From Methylogaea oryzae (GTDB lineage: Bacteria > Pseudomonadota > Gammaproteobacteria > Methylococcales > Methylococcaceae), in NCBI RefSeq assembly GCF_019669985.1, contig NZ_AP019782.1, positions 860,501 to 924,500 of the forward strand: a stretch of DNA of 64,000 nt, written 5' to 3'. Shown here in pieces: positions 50,981-59,377 of the stretch. The translations under genes were made by a program, and so were the position numbers. The notes beneath the pieces are model-generated. The model searched no databases and was not told the DNA's origin. It saw nothing but the letters and a program-made list of their open reading frames with translations. The first letter of the stretch is position 1. The number at the start of each line of letters is the position of its first letter.

Positions 50981-53487
50981 GGAACCCCGGAAAAGTTCCA
51001 GCGGATTTGGCGCGTCTCCGCCAACAGGCGCTGCGCCGCTTCGTTGTCCGGGTGCTTTTCCAGCACGCTTTCCAAGAGCTGCTTGGCGCTGTCGTTGGCG
51101 CCCAGCTCCAGGTACAGTCGCGCCAGCCGCAGCTGCACGAAGAGATTGGTGGGGAAGCGTTCCAGGAAGTCGCGGTAGACGCCGACGGCGGCTTGGGGTT
51201 GGCCGGTGAGCTTCAGCAGTTCGGCGTATTGCGGGTGGTAGATGGGCGAGAGCTGGGCCAATCCTTCCAGGGCGAATAGCGCATTGTCGCCGTCGGCTCG
51301 TTCCAGGCAGATTTGCGCGACGCGCAGCAGGGTGTCTTCCAGAATGGTTTCGGCTTGGTCCTTCAAGTCGATGATGGCGATGTAGGATTGCAGCGCCGCC
51401 TGCGGATCGTTGTTCAGTTCGGCCAGGTAGCCGTCCACCAGCAGCCGGTAAGGTTGCGCTTCTTCTTTGGCCGGGTGTTCCTCCAGGGCCATGGCCAGTT
51501 TTTTCAGTTCGTCGGGCTGCTGGTTCTTCAGCAGGGAGCGGGCCCGGTGGCGTGAGGCGGACAGGGCGCTGTTGCGCTTGGCGTCGTTGAGGTGGGTGGT
51601 GTCGGTTTGGTGCAGCAGCGTTTCGTATTGTTGCGTCAATTCGTCCAAGGCGGCGCGCTGCTCGGCCGTCAGTCGCTCGGCGGCGGCCGGGTGCCGGGCC
51701 AGCCAGAGGGCGGCGCGGCGGAAATGGCGGTCGTCTTTCCAGCGGGGCAACACCTTGTCCCAGTCCGGCGTGTCGGATTCTTCCTGACGGCGGCATTCCA
51801 ACCGGTCCAGGGCGGCGTCCACCAGCTTCACCAGTTTGTCCGCGCCGTCCCGGTAAGCTTTGTAGTAAGCCTCGCCGGTGCTTTTCGCTTCGGTTTCGTC
51901 CATTTCTTCCGCGTCGAAAGGCTTGGCCAGCTTGATGAGGTCGCGGATGCCGAGCGTCTTGATGAGCTGGCTGAACAGCGGATGATCGGCGTCGAGCTGC
52001 TCCTCGATCCGGTCCATGCGTTCCTTGGCCGCCACGTCGACGATGGAAAGGCCGTCTTCCGAATACATGCGGCCGTTGCAGTCCAGCGCTTCTTCCGCCA
52101 GCGCCTTGACGGCGTCGGAGTGGCGTTTGGCGTTGCGCAGGTCCGCTTCCAGCGCGTCGTAGTGGCGGCGTTTCTCGTCTGCGCCGGGGATGGCGATGCG
52201 CAGCCCGGCGGCGGCCGGCGCCGGCAATTCGATTTCGTCCAGGGGCCGGTGTTCCACATTGGCGACGCGCGCCGCGTTGGGCGACGGGTTGATGACTTCC
52301 ATGCCGGCTTCTTTGGCTTTGCCCGCTTGCACGCCCATGGAGAGGATGGCGTTGGCCAAGTCGGCCGTGGTGTTGGCGTACCAGCCGCCGTTGGTCTGGG
52401 TGCGCATGCCGGACAGGGTGAAGCGGGGGCCGGCGGCCCGCTCGTTGCTGCCTTTGGCGTGGGTATAGCCTTCGGCGCTGAAGCACAGGTCGATGCCCGT
52501 CAGGATGACGCGGTTGAACCCCATGGCGGTGGCCACCGCCAGGGCGGTGTTGGTGACGGTGGGGCCGGGGTGGGGCAGGGTGGCCGGGTTGAGTTCGGAG
52601 TCCCAGGGCAACAGCGCGCCCAGGTACAGGCTGGGGCCGTGCCATTGCCCCAGCAGCAGCGGATTGGCGTGGTCGGCGCAGACGAACACCACATTGTCCG
52701 GGTATTTCATCATTTCCCGGCTGATGTCGAAGCTGAGATCGGTGGGATCCACGGAAAACACGAAGTCCGGCGTCAGCCCCACTTCCAGCAGGCGGCGGGC
52801 GATGCGGGAGACGGCCAGCAGCACCAGCCGATCCCGGTTGGCCGCGATCCACGGCAGCGCTTCGTCCAAGGACGGGCCGCCGCCCATCAAGACGGCGGTG
52901 CGGCCTTGGTAGGCGTCGCGCAGCAGGGTGGCCGAGACGACGTTGTCCGCGCAGTTCTGCACGGTGCAGGCGATGAAGTTTTCGCCGCCGATGTTGGCGA
53001 TGGTTTCCCAGCGCAGTTGCGTCAGCTCGTCGTCCAGTTTCCAGGACAGCTCCACATATTCGCTCAGATTGGCGTCCCTGGCGGCGATGGAAAGCTGCAA
53101 GGAAACGCCGTTGATATAGAAATATTCGGTGATCTTGAATCGCTCCGCCGCCATCCGCCAGTTGTCGTGGCTGACGCAGGCGATTTCCTCGTGGTCTTCG
53201 GCCAGCAGGCCGGCCTCTTCCAGCTTCGCCAGCACGTGGGGCGGTTCGATGAAGAGGTAGCGCGTGCCTTTGGGCAGGCCCTTGCGCAGGATGTGGCGGA
53301 TCAGCAGGCCGGAGTCCGTGCCGACGACGACGTTGAGGCGGTGTTCCTCGAACAGCTCGGCGCCGAAGTAGCCGTCGAACACCGCCGCCGAACCGATTCG
53401 GGCGAAGGCTTCGCGGTTGATGTCGTAAATATATTCGTCGCCGAAGACGTTGACGCAAAACTCGAGGGGGGCGGTTGCGGTATCCAC
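50977..53487 (-). CDS. MAF-type (DUF115, MptE-like) flagellin glycosyltransferase with TPR tail
   Basis: An 836-residue cytoplasmic protein. After an N-terminal domain (about 1-160) comes the MAF_flag10/DUF115 domain (about 165-420) with the MGGGPSLDEAL motif (glycines 202-204), SVDPTD and TGIDLCFS. A helical region follows, and TPR-like repeats fill about residues 680-830 (ALQSYIAIID, AVGVYRDFLERFP, AKQLLESVLEKHPDN). MAF proteins transfer nonulosonic acids to flagellin. It is divergent from the nonulosonic acid operon, supporting that role. Confidence 0.85.
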   Translation of the reverse strand: MDTATAPLEFCVNVFGDEYIYDINREAFARIGSAAVFDGYFGAELFEEHRLNVVVGTDSGLLIRHILRKGLPKGTRYLFIEPPHVLAKLEEAGLLAEDHEEIACVSHDNWRMAAERFKITEYFYINGVSLQLSIAARDANLSEYVELSWKLDDELTQLRWETIANIGGENFIACTVQNCADNVVSATLLRDAYQGRTAVLMGGGPSLDEALPWIAANRDRLVLLAVSRIARRLLEVGLTPDFVFSVDPTDLSFDISREMMKYPDNVVFVCADHANPLLLGQWHGPSLYLGALLPWDSELNPATLPHPGPTVTNTALAVATAMGFNRVILTGIDLCFSAEGYTHAKGSNERAAGPRFTLSGMRTQTNGGWYANTTADLANAILSMGVQAGKAKEAGMEVINPSPNAARVANVEHRPLDEIELPAPAAAGLRIAIPGADEKRRHYDALEADLRNAKRHSDAVKALAEEALDCNGRMYSEDGLSIVDVAAKERMDRIEEQLDADHPLFSQLIKTLGIRDLIKLAKPFDAEEMDETEAKSTGEAYYKAYRDGADKLVKLVDAALDRLECRRQEESDTPDWDKVLPRWKDDRHFRRAALWLARHPAAAERLTAEQRAALDELTQQYETLLHQTDTTHLNDAKRNSALSASRHRARSLLKNQQPDELKKLAMALEEHPAKEEAQPYRLLVDGYLAELNNDPQAALQSYIAIIDLKDQAETILEDTLLRVAQICLERADGDNALFALEGLAQLSPIYHPQYAELLKLTGQPQAAVGVYRDFLERFPTNLFVQLRLARLYLELGANDSAKQLLESVLEKHPDNEAAQRLLAETRQIRWNFSGVP

Positions 53488-53550
53488 GAATGGGGGCGCC
53501 TTGCAGGGGTGGGAGGGGGCGCGGTGCTCTAAGCATCTAATCGCTAAGGC

Positions 53551-53573
53551 ATTATAGGCACGGCTAGGATAAT
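53551..53573. promoter_or_regulatory. divergent promoter region between MAF gene and leg operon
   Basis: On the minus strand a perfect TATAAT (53556-53551) lies 64 nt before the MAF start. On the plus strand GATAAT (53568-53573) lies about 49 nt before the leg operon start. No convincing -35 was found for either, so assignment is tentative. Confidence 0.35.
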
Positions 53574-53621
53574 AGGCTAGACTCGCCGCCTGGCATGGCG
53601 GAGCGGGACGAGGAGGCTTGC

Positions 53622-54608
53622 ATGGGAGACGGCTTGGTTTTGGTGACGGGGGCGGACGGCTTCATCGGCTCTCACTTGACCTAAATGCTGGCGGCGCGGG
53701 GGCGGCGGGTGCGCGCCCTGGTGCAATACAACTCCTTCAACTCCTGGGGCTGGCTGGACCGCTCGCCCCGCGCCAAAGACATGGACGTGGTGGCCGGCGA
53801 CGTGCGCGACCCGCATTTCTGCCGGCAACTGATGCGCGACGTGGACACGGTGTTTCACCTGGCGGCGCTGATCGCCATTCCATACTCTTACGTGGCGCCC
53901 GACAGTTACATCGACACCAACGTCAAGGGCACGTTGAACATCTGCCAGGCGGCGCTGGACGCGGGCGTCAAGCGGGTGATCCATACCTCCACCAGCGAGG
54001 TTTACGGCACGGCGCAGTATGTGCCCATCGACGAAAAACATCCGTTGCAGCCGCAATCGCCCTACAGCGCCTCGAAAATCGGCGCCGACCAGATCGCCTT
54101 GAGCTTTCACCACGCCTTCGGCCTGCCCGTGACCGTGGCGCGGCCGTTCAACACCTATGGCCCGCGCCAGTCGGCAAGGGCGGTGATCCCCACCATCATC
54201 AGCCAGATCGCCGCCGGCCGCCGCAGCATCAGCCTGGGCGACACCACGCCGACGCGGGACTTCAACTACGTGGAAGACACCTGTCGCGGCTTCCTCGCCA
54301 TCGCCGGGGCGGACGGCGCGGCGGGCGAAGTGCTCAACATCGGCTCGGACACGGAAATTTCCATCGGCGACACCTTCGCCCTCATCAACGAGCTGATGGG
54401 CGGCGACGCCGAACTGGCCCATGACGCGCAGCGGGTGCGCCCGGCCGGCTCGGAAGTATTCCGCCTGCGCTGCGACAGCCGCAAGCTGCGCGAGCTGACC
54501 GGATTCCAGTCGCAAGTGGACCTGCGGGAAGGGCTGTCTCGCACCATCGCCTGGTTCACCGAGCCGGACAATCTCAAAGCCTACAAGGCCGACATCTACA
54601 ACGTTTAG
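53622..54608 (+). pseudogene. legB: LegB-like NAD-dependent 4,6-dehydratase interrupted by an in-frame TAA
   Basis: The natural start is the ATG at 53622, with AGGAGG six nt upstream. Translation gives MGDGLVLVTGADGFIGSHLT and then a TAA at 53682-53684, after which the same frame continues without interruption to 54608 (MLAARGRRVRALVQ onward). The whole is an extended SDR resembling LegB/UDP-GlcNAc 4,6-dehydratases (YNSFNSWGWLD, STSEVYGTAQY, YSASK). Relatives have Glu at this position, so a GAA-to-TAA change is the simplest cause. Re-initiation at the ATG at 53685 would give a 307-residue product lacking the GxxGxxG NAD site. Confidence 0.85.
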
Positions 54609-54618
54609 GATACGTTCC

Positions 54619-54900
54619 ATGCGTTTGAGCGAGACGGAACGCCAAGCCATCCGCAGCGCCGTCGCGGCACGCGACCCCGTCGCTACCGTGTTCCTGTTCG
54701 GTTCGCGGGCGGACGACGCCGCCAAGGGCGGCGACATCGATTTGCTGGTGCTGTCGCGCTCCATCGATTTGATGGCCAAGCTGGATATCCTCGGCGAGCT
54801 GCACAGCCGCCTGGGCGAGCGTCGCATCGACCTGGCCGTGTATCCCGACTTGTCCGCGCCCTTCGCCCGCATCGCCAGGCAAAACGGGGTGCCGCTGTGA
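54619..54900 (+). CDS. mntA: MNT-domain nucleotidyltransferase antitoxin (MntA-like)
   Basis: A 93-residue minimal nucleotidyltransferase with the signature GSRADDAAKGGDIDLLV (glycine-serine plus the DxD pair) and a later DLAVYPD aspartate. In MntA-HepT systems this enzyme AMPylates and silences the HEPN toxin. It begins 10 nt after the legB stop and its TGA overlaps the GTG of the HEPN gene. Confidence 0.88.
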   Translation: MRLSETERQAIRSAVAARDPVATVFLFGSRADDAAKGGDIDLLVLSRSIDLMAKLDILGELHSRLGERRIDLAVYPDLSAPFARIARQNGVPL

Positions 54901-55250
54901 GCCGGGATAAGGCCGCCCTGCTGCGGGAGGAGCTCGCCGGTTTGCGCGGCGCGGCCCAGCATTTGCGCTATTCCTGGCAACGCAGCGACGAGGTGCTGGC
55001 GCGCGACGATTGGGACGATGCGGCGCTGGAGCGCCTGGAATCCCTCGCCAGCCGCTTCGCCCGCTTGGCGGACTTGGTGCGCATCCGCGAATTGCGCAAC
55101 CTGATCGCCCACGAATATGCCGGCGACAAGCTGGCGGAAATCTACCGAGCGGTGGCGCGGCTTGCGCCGGTGCTGCTGGACGTGGTCGAACGCACGGCGG
55201 CTTATGGCGACGACGCTTTGCGGCGTTATGGCAGGCTGATGGGGGGATGA
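54897..55250 (+). CDS. hepT: HEPN-domain toxin (HepT-like)
   Basis: A 117-residue helical protein with the HepT RNase motif Rx4HxY seen as R-NLIA-H-E-Y; the final tyrosine is the residue modified by MntA in characterised systems. The start is GTG overlapping mntA, and its TGA overlaps the legC ATG. The pair is therefore transcriptionally and translationally embedded in the leg operon. HEPN toxins act on tRNA or mRNA. Confidence 0.88.
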   Translation: MSRDKAALLREELAGLRGAAQHLRYSWQRSDEVLARDDWDDAALERLESLASRFARLADLVRIRELRNLIAHEYAGDKLAEIYRAVARLAPVLLDVVERTAAYGDDALRRYGRLMGG

Positions 55251-56419
55251 TGGCCGAAGCTGCTTTGGAAGCGAAAATCCTGGCCGCGCTGCGCACGGCC
55301 CTGCCGGAAACCCCGCACCCGGTGGCCCTGCACGAACCGCGCTTCGCCGGCCGCGAGTGGGAGTATGTGAAGGAATGCCTGGACACCGGCTGGGTGTCCT
55401 CGGTGGGCAAGTTCGTCGACCGTTTCGAGGCCGACTTGGCCGCCTACATGGGCGTGAAACATGCGGTCGCCACGGTCAACGGCACGGCGGCTCTGCACGT
55501 GTGCCTGCTGTTGGCGGGCATTGCCGCCGACGATGAGGTGCTGGTGCCCAGCCTGACCTTTATCGCCACGGCCAACGCCGTGGCCTATTGCGGCGCCACG
55601 CCGCACTTCGTCGACAGCGACGAAGCCAGCCTGGGCGTGGCGCCGGCCAAGCTGGCCGATTACCTGGCGGGCATCGCGGAAGTCACGGCGCAAGGTTGCC
55701 GCAACCGGCTGACGGGCCGGCCCATCAAAGCCCTGTTGGTGATGCACGCCTTCGGCCATCCGGCGGACTTGGACGGCCTGGCCGAACTGTGCGAACGCTA
55801 CCGGCTGACGCTGATCGAGGACGCGGCGGAATCCCTCGGTTCCTATTACCGCGGCCGCCATACCGGCCAGTGGGGCCTTTTGAGCGCGGTGAGCTTCAAC
55901 GGCAACAAGATCGCCACCACCGGCGGCGGCGGCGCGCTGCTCACCAACGACAGCGCGTTGGCCAAGCGCGCCAAGCATCTCACCACCACCGCCAAGCTGC
56001 CCCACGCCTGGGAGTTCGTCCACGACGAAGTCGGCTACAACTACCGCCTGCCCAACCTCAACGCCGCCCTGGGCTGCGCCCAGCTGGAGCAGATGGAAGG
56101 CTTTCTCGCCGCCAAGCGGCGGCTGGCCGAACGTTACGCCGAGGCTTTCGCCGGCCTGGCGGGCGCGCGTTTCTTCACCGAGCAGGCCCATGCCCGCAGC
56201 AATTATTGGTTGAACGTGCTGCTGTTGGACCCGGCGCAGGCCGCCAGCCGCGATACGGTCCTGCAAGCCACCCACGACGCCGGCTTCCTCACCCGCCCCA
56301 TCTGGACGCCCATGCATCGGCTGTCCATGTACCAAAACTGTCCCCGGATGGACTTGGTTGTCACCGAGGACTTGCACCGCCGCGTCGTCTGCCTGCCCAG
56401 CAGCGTGGTGCTGGGATGA
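55247..56419 (+). CDS. legC: LegC-family PLP aminotransferase
   Basis: A 390-residue DegT/DnrJ/EryC1-type aminotransferase acting on the 4-keto sugar nucleotide made by LegB. The N-terminal HEPRFAGREWEYVKECLDTG block is typical of LegC. The PLP lysine is in SFNGNK, the phosphate contact in NGTAAL and the aspartate in IEDAAESLG. Two adjacent ATG codons begin the gene (55247, 55250); the first overlaps the hepT stop. Its stop overlaps neuC. Confidence 0.9.
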   Translation: MMAEAALEAKILAALRTALPETPHPVALHEPRFAGREWEYVKECLDTGWVSSVGKFVDRFEADLAAYMGVKHAVATVNGTAALHVCLLLAGIAADDEVLVPSLTFIATANAVAYCGATPHFVDSDEASLGVAPAKLADYLAGIAEVTAQGCRNRLTGRPIKALLVMHAFGHPADLDGLAELCERYRLTLIEDAAESLGSYYRGRHTGQWGLLSAVSFNGNKIATTGGGGALLTNDSALAKRAKHLTTTAKLPHAWEFVHDEVGYNYRLPNLNAALGCAQLEQMEGFLAAKRRLAERYAEAFAGLAGARFFTEQAHARSNYWLNVLLLDPAQAASRDTVLQATHDAGFLTRPIWTPMHRLSMYQNCPRMDLVVTEDLHRRVVCLPSSVVLG

Positions 56420-57639
56420 CGCCGCGCAGCGTCTGCGTCGTCAGCGGATCGCGGGCCGATTACGGCCTGCTGCTGCCGGTGATGCGCGCCTTGCAGGCCG
56501 ATCCGGCGTTCCGGTTGCAGGTCGCCGTGACCGGTATGCATCTGGCGCCGGAATACGGTTTGACCTACAAGATCGTCGAGGCCGACGGCTTCGCCATCGA
56601 CGCCCGCGTTGACGTGCTGGTGTCCAGCGACACGGCGGCGGGCAACAGCAAGTCGGTGGGGCTGGGCGTCATCGGCTTCGCCGACGCCTTCGAGCGGCTG
56701 CAGCCGGACTGGGTGCTGCTGCTGGGCGACCGCTTCGAGATTTTCGCCGCCGCCCAGGCCGCCTTGCTGGCGCGTTTGCCCATCGCCCATATCGCCGGGG
56801 GCGATGTGACCGAAGGGGCGTATGACGAGGCCTTGCGCCACGGCATCAGCAAAATGGCCCAGCTGCATTTCGTCACCAACGCCGACGCCGCCCGCCGTTT
56901 GCGGCAGATGGGCGAGGACCCGGCCAACGTGCACAACGTCGGCAGCCCGGCGCTGGATTTGCTGAGGGACATGACGTTTTGGGGGCGCGGGCAATTGGAG
57001 CTGTCCCTGGCGTTCCGCCTGCGGCCGCGCAACCTGCTGGTGACGTACCATCCGGAAACCCTGTCCGAGGGCAACGAAGAGGCCATGGCCGAATTGTTCG
57101 CCGCCCTGGAGGGCCTGGGGCAGGAGGTCGGCCTGATCTTCACCAAGCCCAACGCCGATGCCGGCGGCCAGGCCATCGCCGCTGCCATCGACGCTTTCGT
57201 CGCCGCCCATCCCAATGCAGTGGCGCATACCTCCCTGGGTCAACAGCGCTATTACAGCCTCATGGCGCAGGTGGACGCGGTGGTGGGCAACTCTTCCAGC
57301 GGCTTGTACGAGGCGCCCAGCTTCGGCCTGCCCACGGTCAACATCGGCGACCGCCAGAAAGGCCGCTTGCGCGCCGCTTCCGTCATCGACTGCCCGGCGC
57401 GGCGCGAGGCCATCGCCGCCGCCATCGCCGCCGCCTGGAGCCTGGATTGTTCCGAAGCGGTCAATCCTTACGGCGACGGCCAGGCGGCCGGCCGCATCCT
57501 TGAAGTGCTGCGCGCTGTCAACGAACCGCGGCGTTTGTTGCAAAAACATTTCCACGACTGGCAGGAAAACCGCGGCAACCTTGTTCCCCCTCTCCCTCAG
57601 GGAGAGGGTTGGAGTGAGGGGGGAGACAAAACACCATGA
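56416..57639 (+). CDS. neuC: UDP-N-acetylglucosamine 2-epimerase, hydrolysing (NeuC/LegG)
   Basis: A 407-residue GT-B-fold enzyme releasing UDP while epimerising C2 to give the free manno-sugar precursor. Motifs include VVSGSRADYGLL, LLGDRFEIFAAA, IAGGDVTEGAYDEALRHGISKM and VVGNSSSGLYEAPSF. The last twenty or so residues (from NLVPPLPQGEG) are encoded by a REP-like palindrome and are not part of the conserved enzyme. Stop and start overlap with neuB (ATGA). Confidence 0.93.
   Translation: MTPRSVCVVSGSRADYGLLLPVMRALQADPAFRLQVAVTGMHLAPEYGLTYKIVEADGFAIDARVDVLVSSDTAAGNSKSVGLGVIGFADAFERLQPDWVLLLGDRFEIFAAAQAALLARLPIAHIAGGDVTEGAYDEALRHGISKMAQLHFVTNADAARRLRQMGEDPANVHNVGSPALDLLRDMTFWGRGQLELSLAFRLRPRNLLVTYHPETLSEGNEEAMAELFAALEGLGQEVGLIFTKPNADAGGQAIAAAIDAFVAAHPNAVAHTSLGQQRYYSLMAQVDAVVGNSSSGLYEAPSFGLPTVNIGDRQKGRLRAASVIDCPARREAIAAAIAAAWSLDCSEAVNPYGDGQAAGRILEVLRAVNEPRRLLQKHFHDWQENRGNLVPPLPQGEGWSEGGDKTP
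57585..57623. repeat. REP-like palindromic element within the 3' end of neuC
   Basis: CCCTCTCCC (57588-57596) and GGGAGAGGG (57600-57608) form a 9-bp stem with a 3-nt TCA loop, followed by TTGGAGTGAGGGG. This matches the layout of proteobacterial REP sequences that normally lie between genes. Here it is translated as the tail of neuC. No second copy was noticed in the window. Confidence 0.7.
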
Positions 57640-58709
57640 CAAGCGTCTACGTCATCGCCGAAGCGGGCGTCAACCACAACGGCTCGGAGGACCTGGCGCG
57701 GCAGCTGGTGGACGCCGCCAAGGCCGTCGGTGCCGACGCGGTGAAGTTCCAGTCGTTCAAGCCGGAAGCCCTGGTCAGTCGCCATGCGCCCAAGGCGGAT
57801 TACCAGCAGCAGACCACCGGCAAGGACGAATCGCAGTTGCGCATGCTGCAAAAACTGGCCTTGCCGGAAGGCGTGCAACAAGCGCTGAAAGACTATTGCG
57901 GACAGATCGGCATCGATTTCCTGTCCTCGCCCTTCGACTTGGACAGCGCGCGCTGGCTGTTGGATGGCCTGGGCATGGACACCATCAAGCTGGGTTCCGG
58001 CGAAATCACCAACGCGCCGTTGTTGCTGGAAATCGCCCGCAGCGGCGCCAGGCTGATCCTCTCCACCGGCATGAGCCGCCTGGGGGAGGTGGAAGAGGCG
58101 CTGGGCGTTTTGGCTTACGGCTATTCCGGCCAAACCGCGCCGCCCAGCCGCCGCGCTTTCGCCGCCGCCTGGACGGAGGCGGAAGCCAGGGCCGCTTTGC
58201 GCGGCAAGGTTTCCCTGCTGCACTGCGTCACCGAATATCCCAGCCCGCCTGGGCAGGTGAACCTGCGCGCCATGGACGCCTTGGCCGCCTTTGGCCTGCC
58301 GGTGGGCTATTCCGACCACACGCCGGGCATCGCCGTGCCCATCGCCGCCGTGGCGCGCGGGGCGCGCATCGTCGAAAAGCATCTGACCCTCGACCAGAAC
58401 CTGCCGGGGCCGGACCACAAGGCCTCCCTGGCGCCGGCCGAATTCGCCGCCATGGTGGCGGGCATCCGCGAGGTGGAACAGGCCTTGGGCGACGGCGTGA
58501 AAGTGCCGGCGCCTTGCGAGCTGCGCAACGCCCCGGTGGCGCGCAAGAGCCTGGTGGCGGCGCGGCCCCTCAGGCTGGGCGAAGTCTTCGACGCCGCCAA
58601 CCTCACCGTCAAGCGCCCCGGCAGCGGCCGTTCGCCCATGGATTATTGGGACGTGCTGGGCACGGCCGCCGGCCGCGACTACGGCGACGACGAAGTCATC
58701 GACCCATGA
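57636..58709 (+). CDS. neuB: N-acetylneuraminate/legionaminate synthase (NeuB/LegI family)
   Basis: A 357-residue PEP-condensing TIM barrel forming a nonulosonic acid. Motifs are IAEAGVNHNGS at the N-terminus, DAVKFQSFKPE, KLGSGEITNAPLL, HCVTEYPSP, GYSDHTPG and KHLTLDQNLPGPDHKAS. A C-terminal SAF (antifreeze-like) domain spans about 290-357. Whether the product is legionaminic, sialic or a related acid cannot be read directly; the LegB/LegC partners favour legionaminic acid. Confidence 0.95.
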   Translation: MTSVYVIAEAGVNHNGSEDLARQLVDAAKAVGADAVKFQSFKPEALVSRHAPKADYQQQTTGKDESQLRMLQKLALPEGVQQALKDYCGQIGIDFLSSPFDLDSARWLLDGLGMDTIKLGSGEITNAPLLLEIARSGARLILSTGMSRLGEVEEALGVLAYGYSGQTAPPSRRAFAAAWTEAEARAALRGKVSLLHCVTEYPSPPGQVNLRAMDALAAFGLPVGYSDHTPGIAVPIAAVARGARIVEKHLTLDQNLPGPDHKASLAPAEFAAMVAGIREVEQALGDGVKVPAPCELRNAPVARKSLVAARPLRLGEVFDAANLTVKRPGSGRSPMDYWDVLGTAAGRDYGDDEVIDP

Positions 58710-59377
58710 ACGAGCCTAACCGTTCCGAGCGGGCGCCGGTGCTGCTGCTGGGCGGCGGCGGCCATGCCCTGGTGCTGTGGGAGGTGCTGGCCATGGGGAA
58801 ACGCGAGGTATGCGGTTTTGTCGATCCGGCGCCGCCGGAGCAATTGGCCTTGTTCCGTCACGGCCGTTGGCTGGGCGGGGACGCGGCGGTGCTGGGGTTT
58901 GAGGCCGCGGCGGTGGAGCTGGTCAACGGCGTCGGCTCCGTCGATAGCACGGCGGTGCGGCGCAACGTCTTCGAGCGTTTCGCCGGCCGCGGCTACCGTT
59001 TCGCCGGCCTGACCCATCCGGGCGCCTTGGTCAGCCGCTTGGACGTGGCGCTGGGGCAGGGGGTGCAAATTCTTGCCGGTGCGGTGGTGGGGCCGGCGGC
59101 AAAATTGGGCGATAACGTGCTGGTCAACAGCCGCGCGGTGGTGGAGCACGACTGCGTGGTGGGCGACCATTGCCATATCGCCAGCGGCGCCGTGCTGTGC
59201 GGCGGCGTGCGGCTGGGGCGGGGCGTGCACGTGGGGGCGGGGGCGACGGTTATCCAGGGTGTGGTTGTGGGCGATGGCGCGATCATTGCTGCGGGAGCCG
59301 CGGTAATCGAGGACGTGCCGCCCGCCACCCTGGTGGCGGGCGTGCCGGCCCGCAGCAAACGGACCATCGAATTATGA
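58706..59377 (+). CDS. neuD: NeuD-like sugar O/N-acetyltransferase (left-handed beta helix)
   Basis: A 223-residue protein with a small N-terminal nucleotide-sugar-binding domain (LLLGGGGHALVLWEVL) and a C-terminal hexapeptide-repeat acetyltransferase domain (from about residue 95; NSRAVVEHDCVVGDHCHIASGA, then GAGATVIQGV). In legionaminic acid pathways such a protein acetylates the amino sugar. Both ends overlap neighbours by 4 nt. Confidence 0.9.
   Translation: MNEPNRSERAPVLLLGGGGHALVLWEVLAMGKREVCGFVDPAPPEQLALFRHGRWLGGDAAVLGFEAAAVELVNGVGSVDSTAVRRNVFERFAGRGYRFAGLTHPGALVSRLDVALGQGVQILAGAVVGPAAKLGDNVLVNSRAVVEHDCVVGDHCHIASGAVLCGGVRLGRGVHVGAGATVIQGVVVGDGAIIAAGAAVIEDVPPATLVAGVPARSKRTIEL

Noticed and set aside
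51592-53532. A 646-codon plus-strand open frame opposite the MAF gene
   Set aside because: Gly/Val/Asp/His-biased composition typical of antisense frames in high-G+C DNA; the minus-strand MAF protein has clear domains.
53685-54608. A normal, shorter SDR gene starting at the ATG right after the TAA
   Set aside because: This start lacks its own Shine-Dalgarno and drops the whole GxxGxxG NAD-binding strand that is encoded in frame just upstream, so an interrupted gene is the better reading.
57588-57608. Rho-independent terminator or CRISPR repeat at the neuC/neuB junction
   Set aside because: The hairpin has no T-tract, is a single copy, and is within coding sequence; its flank matches REP-type elements instead.
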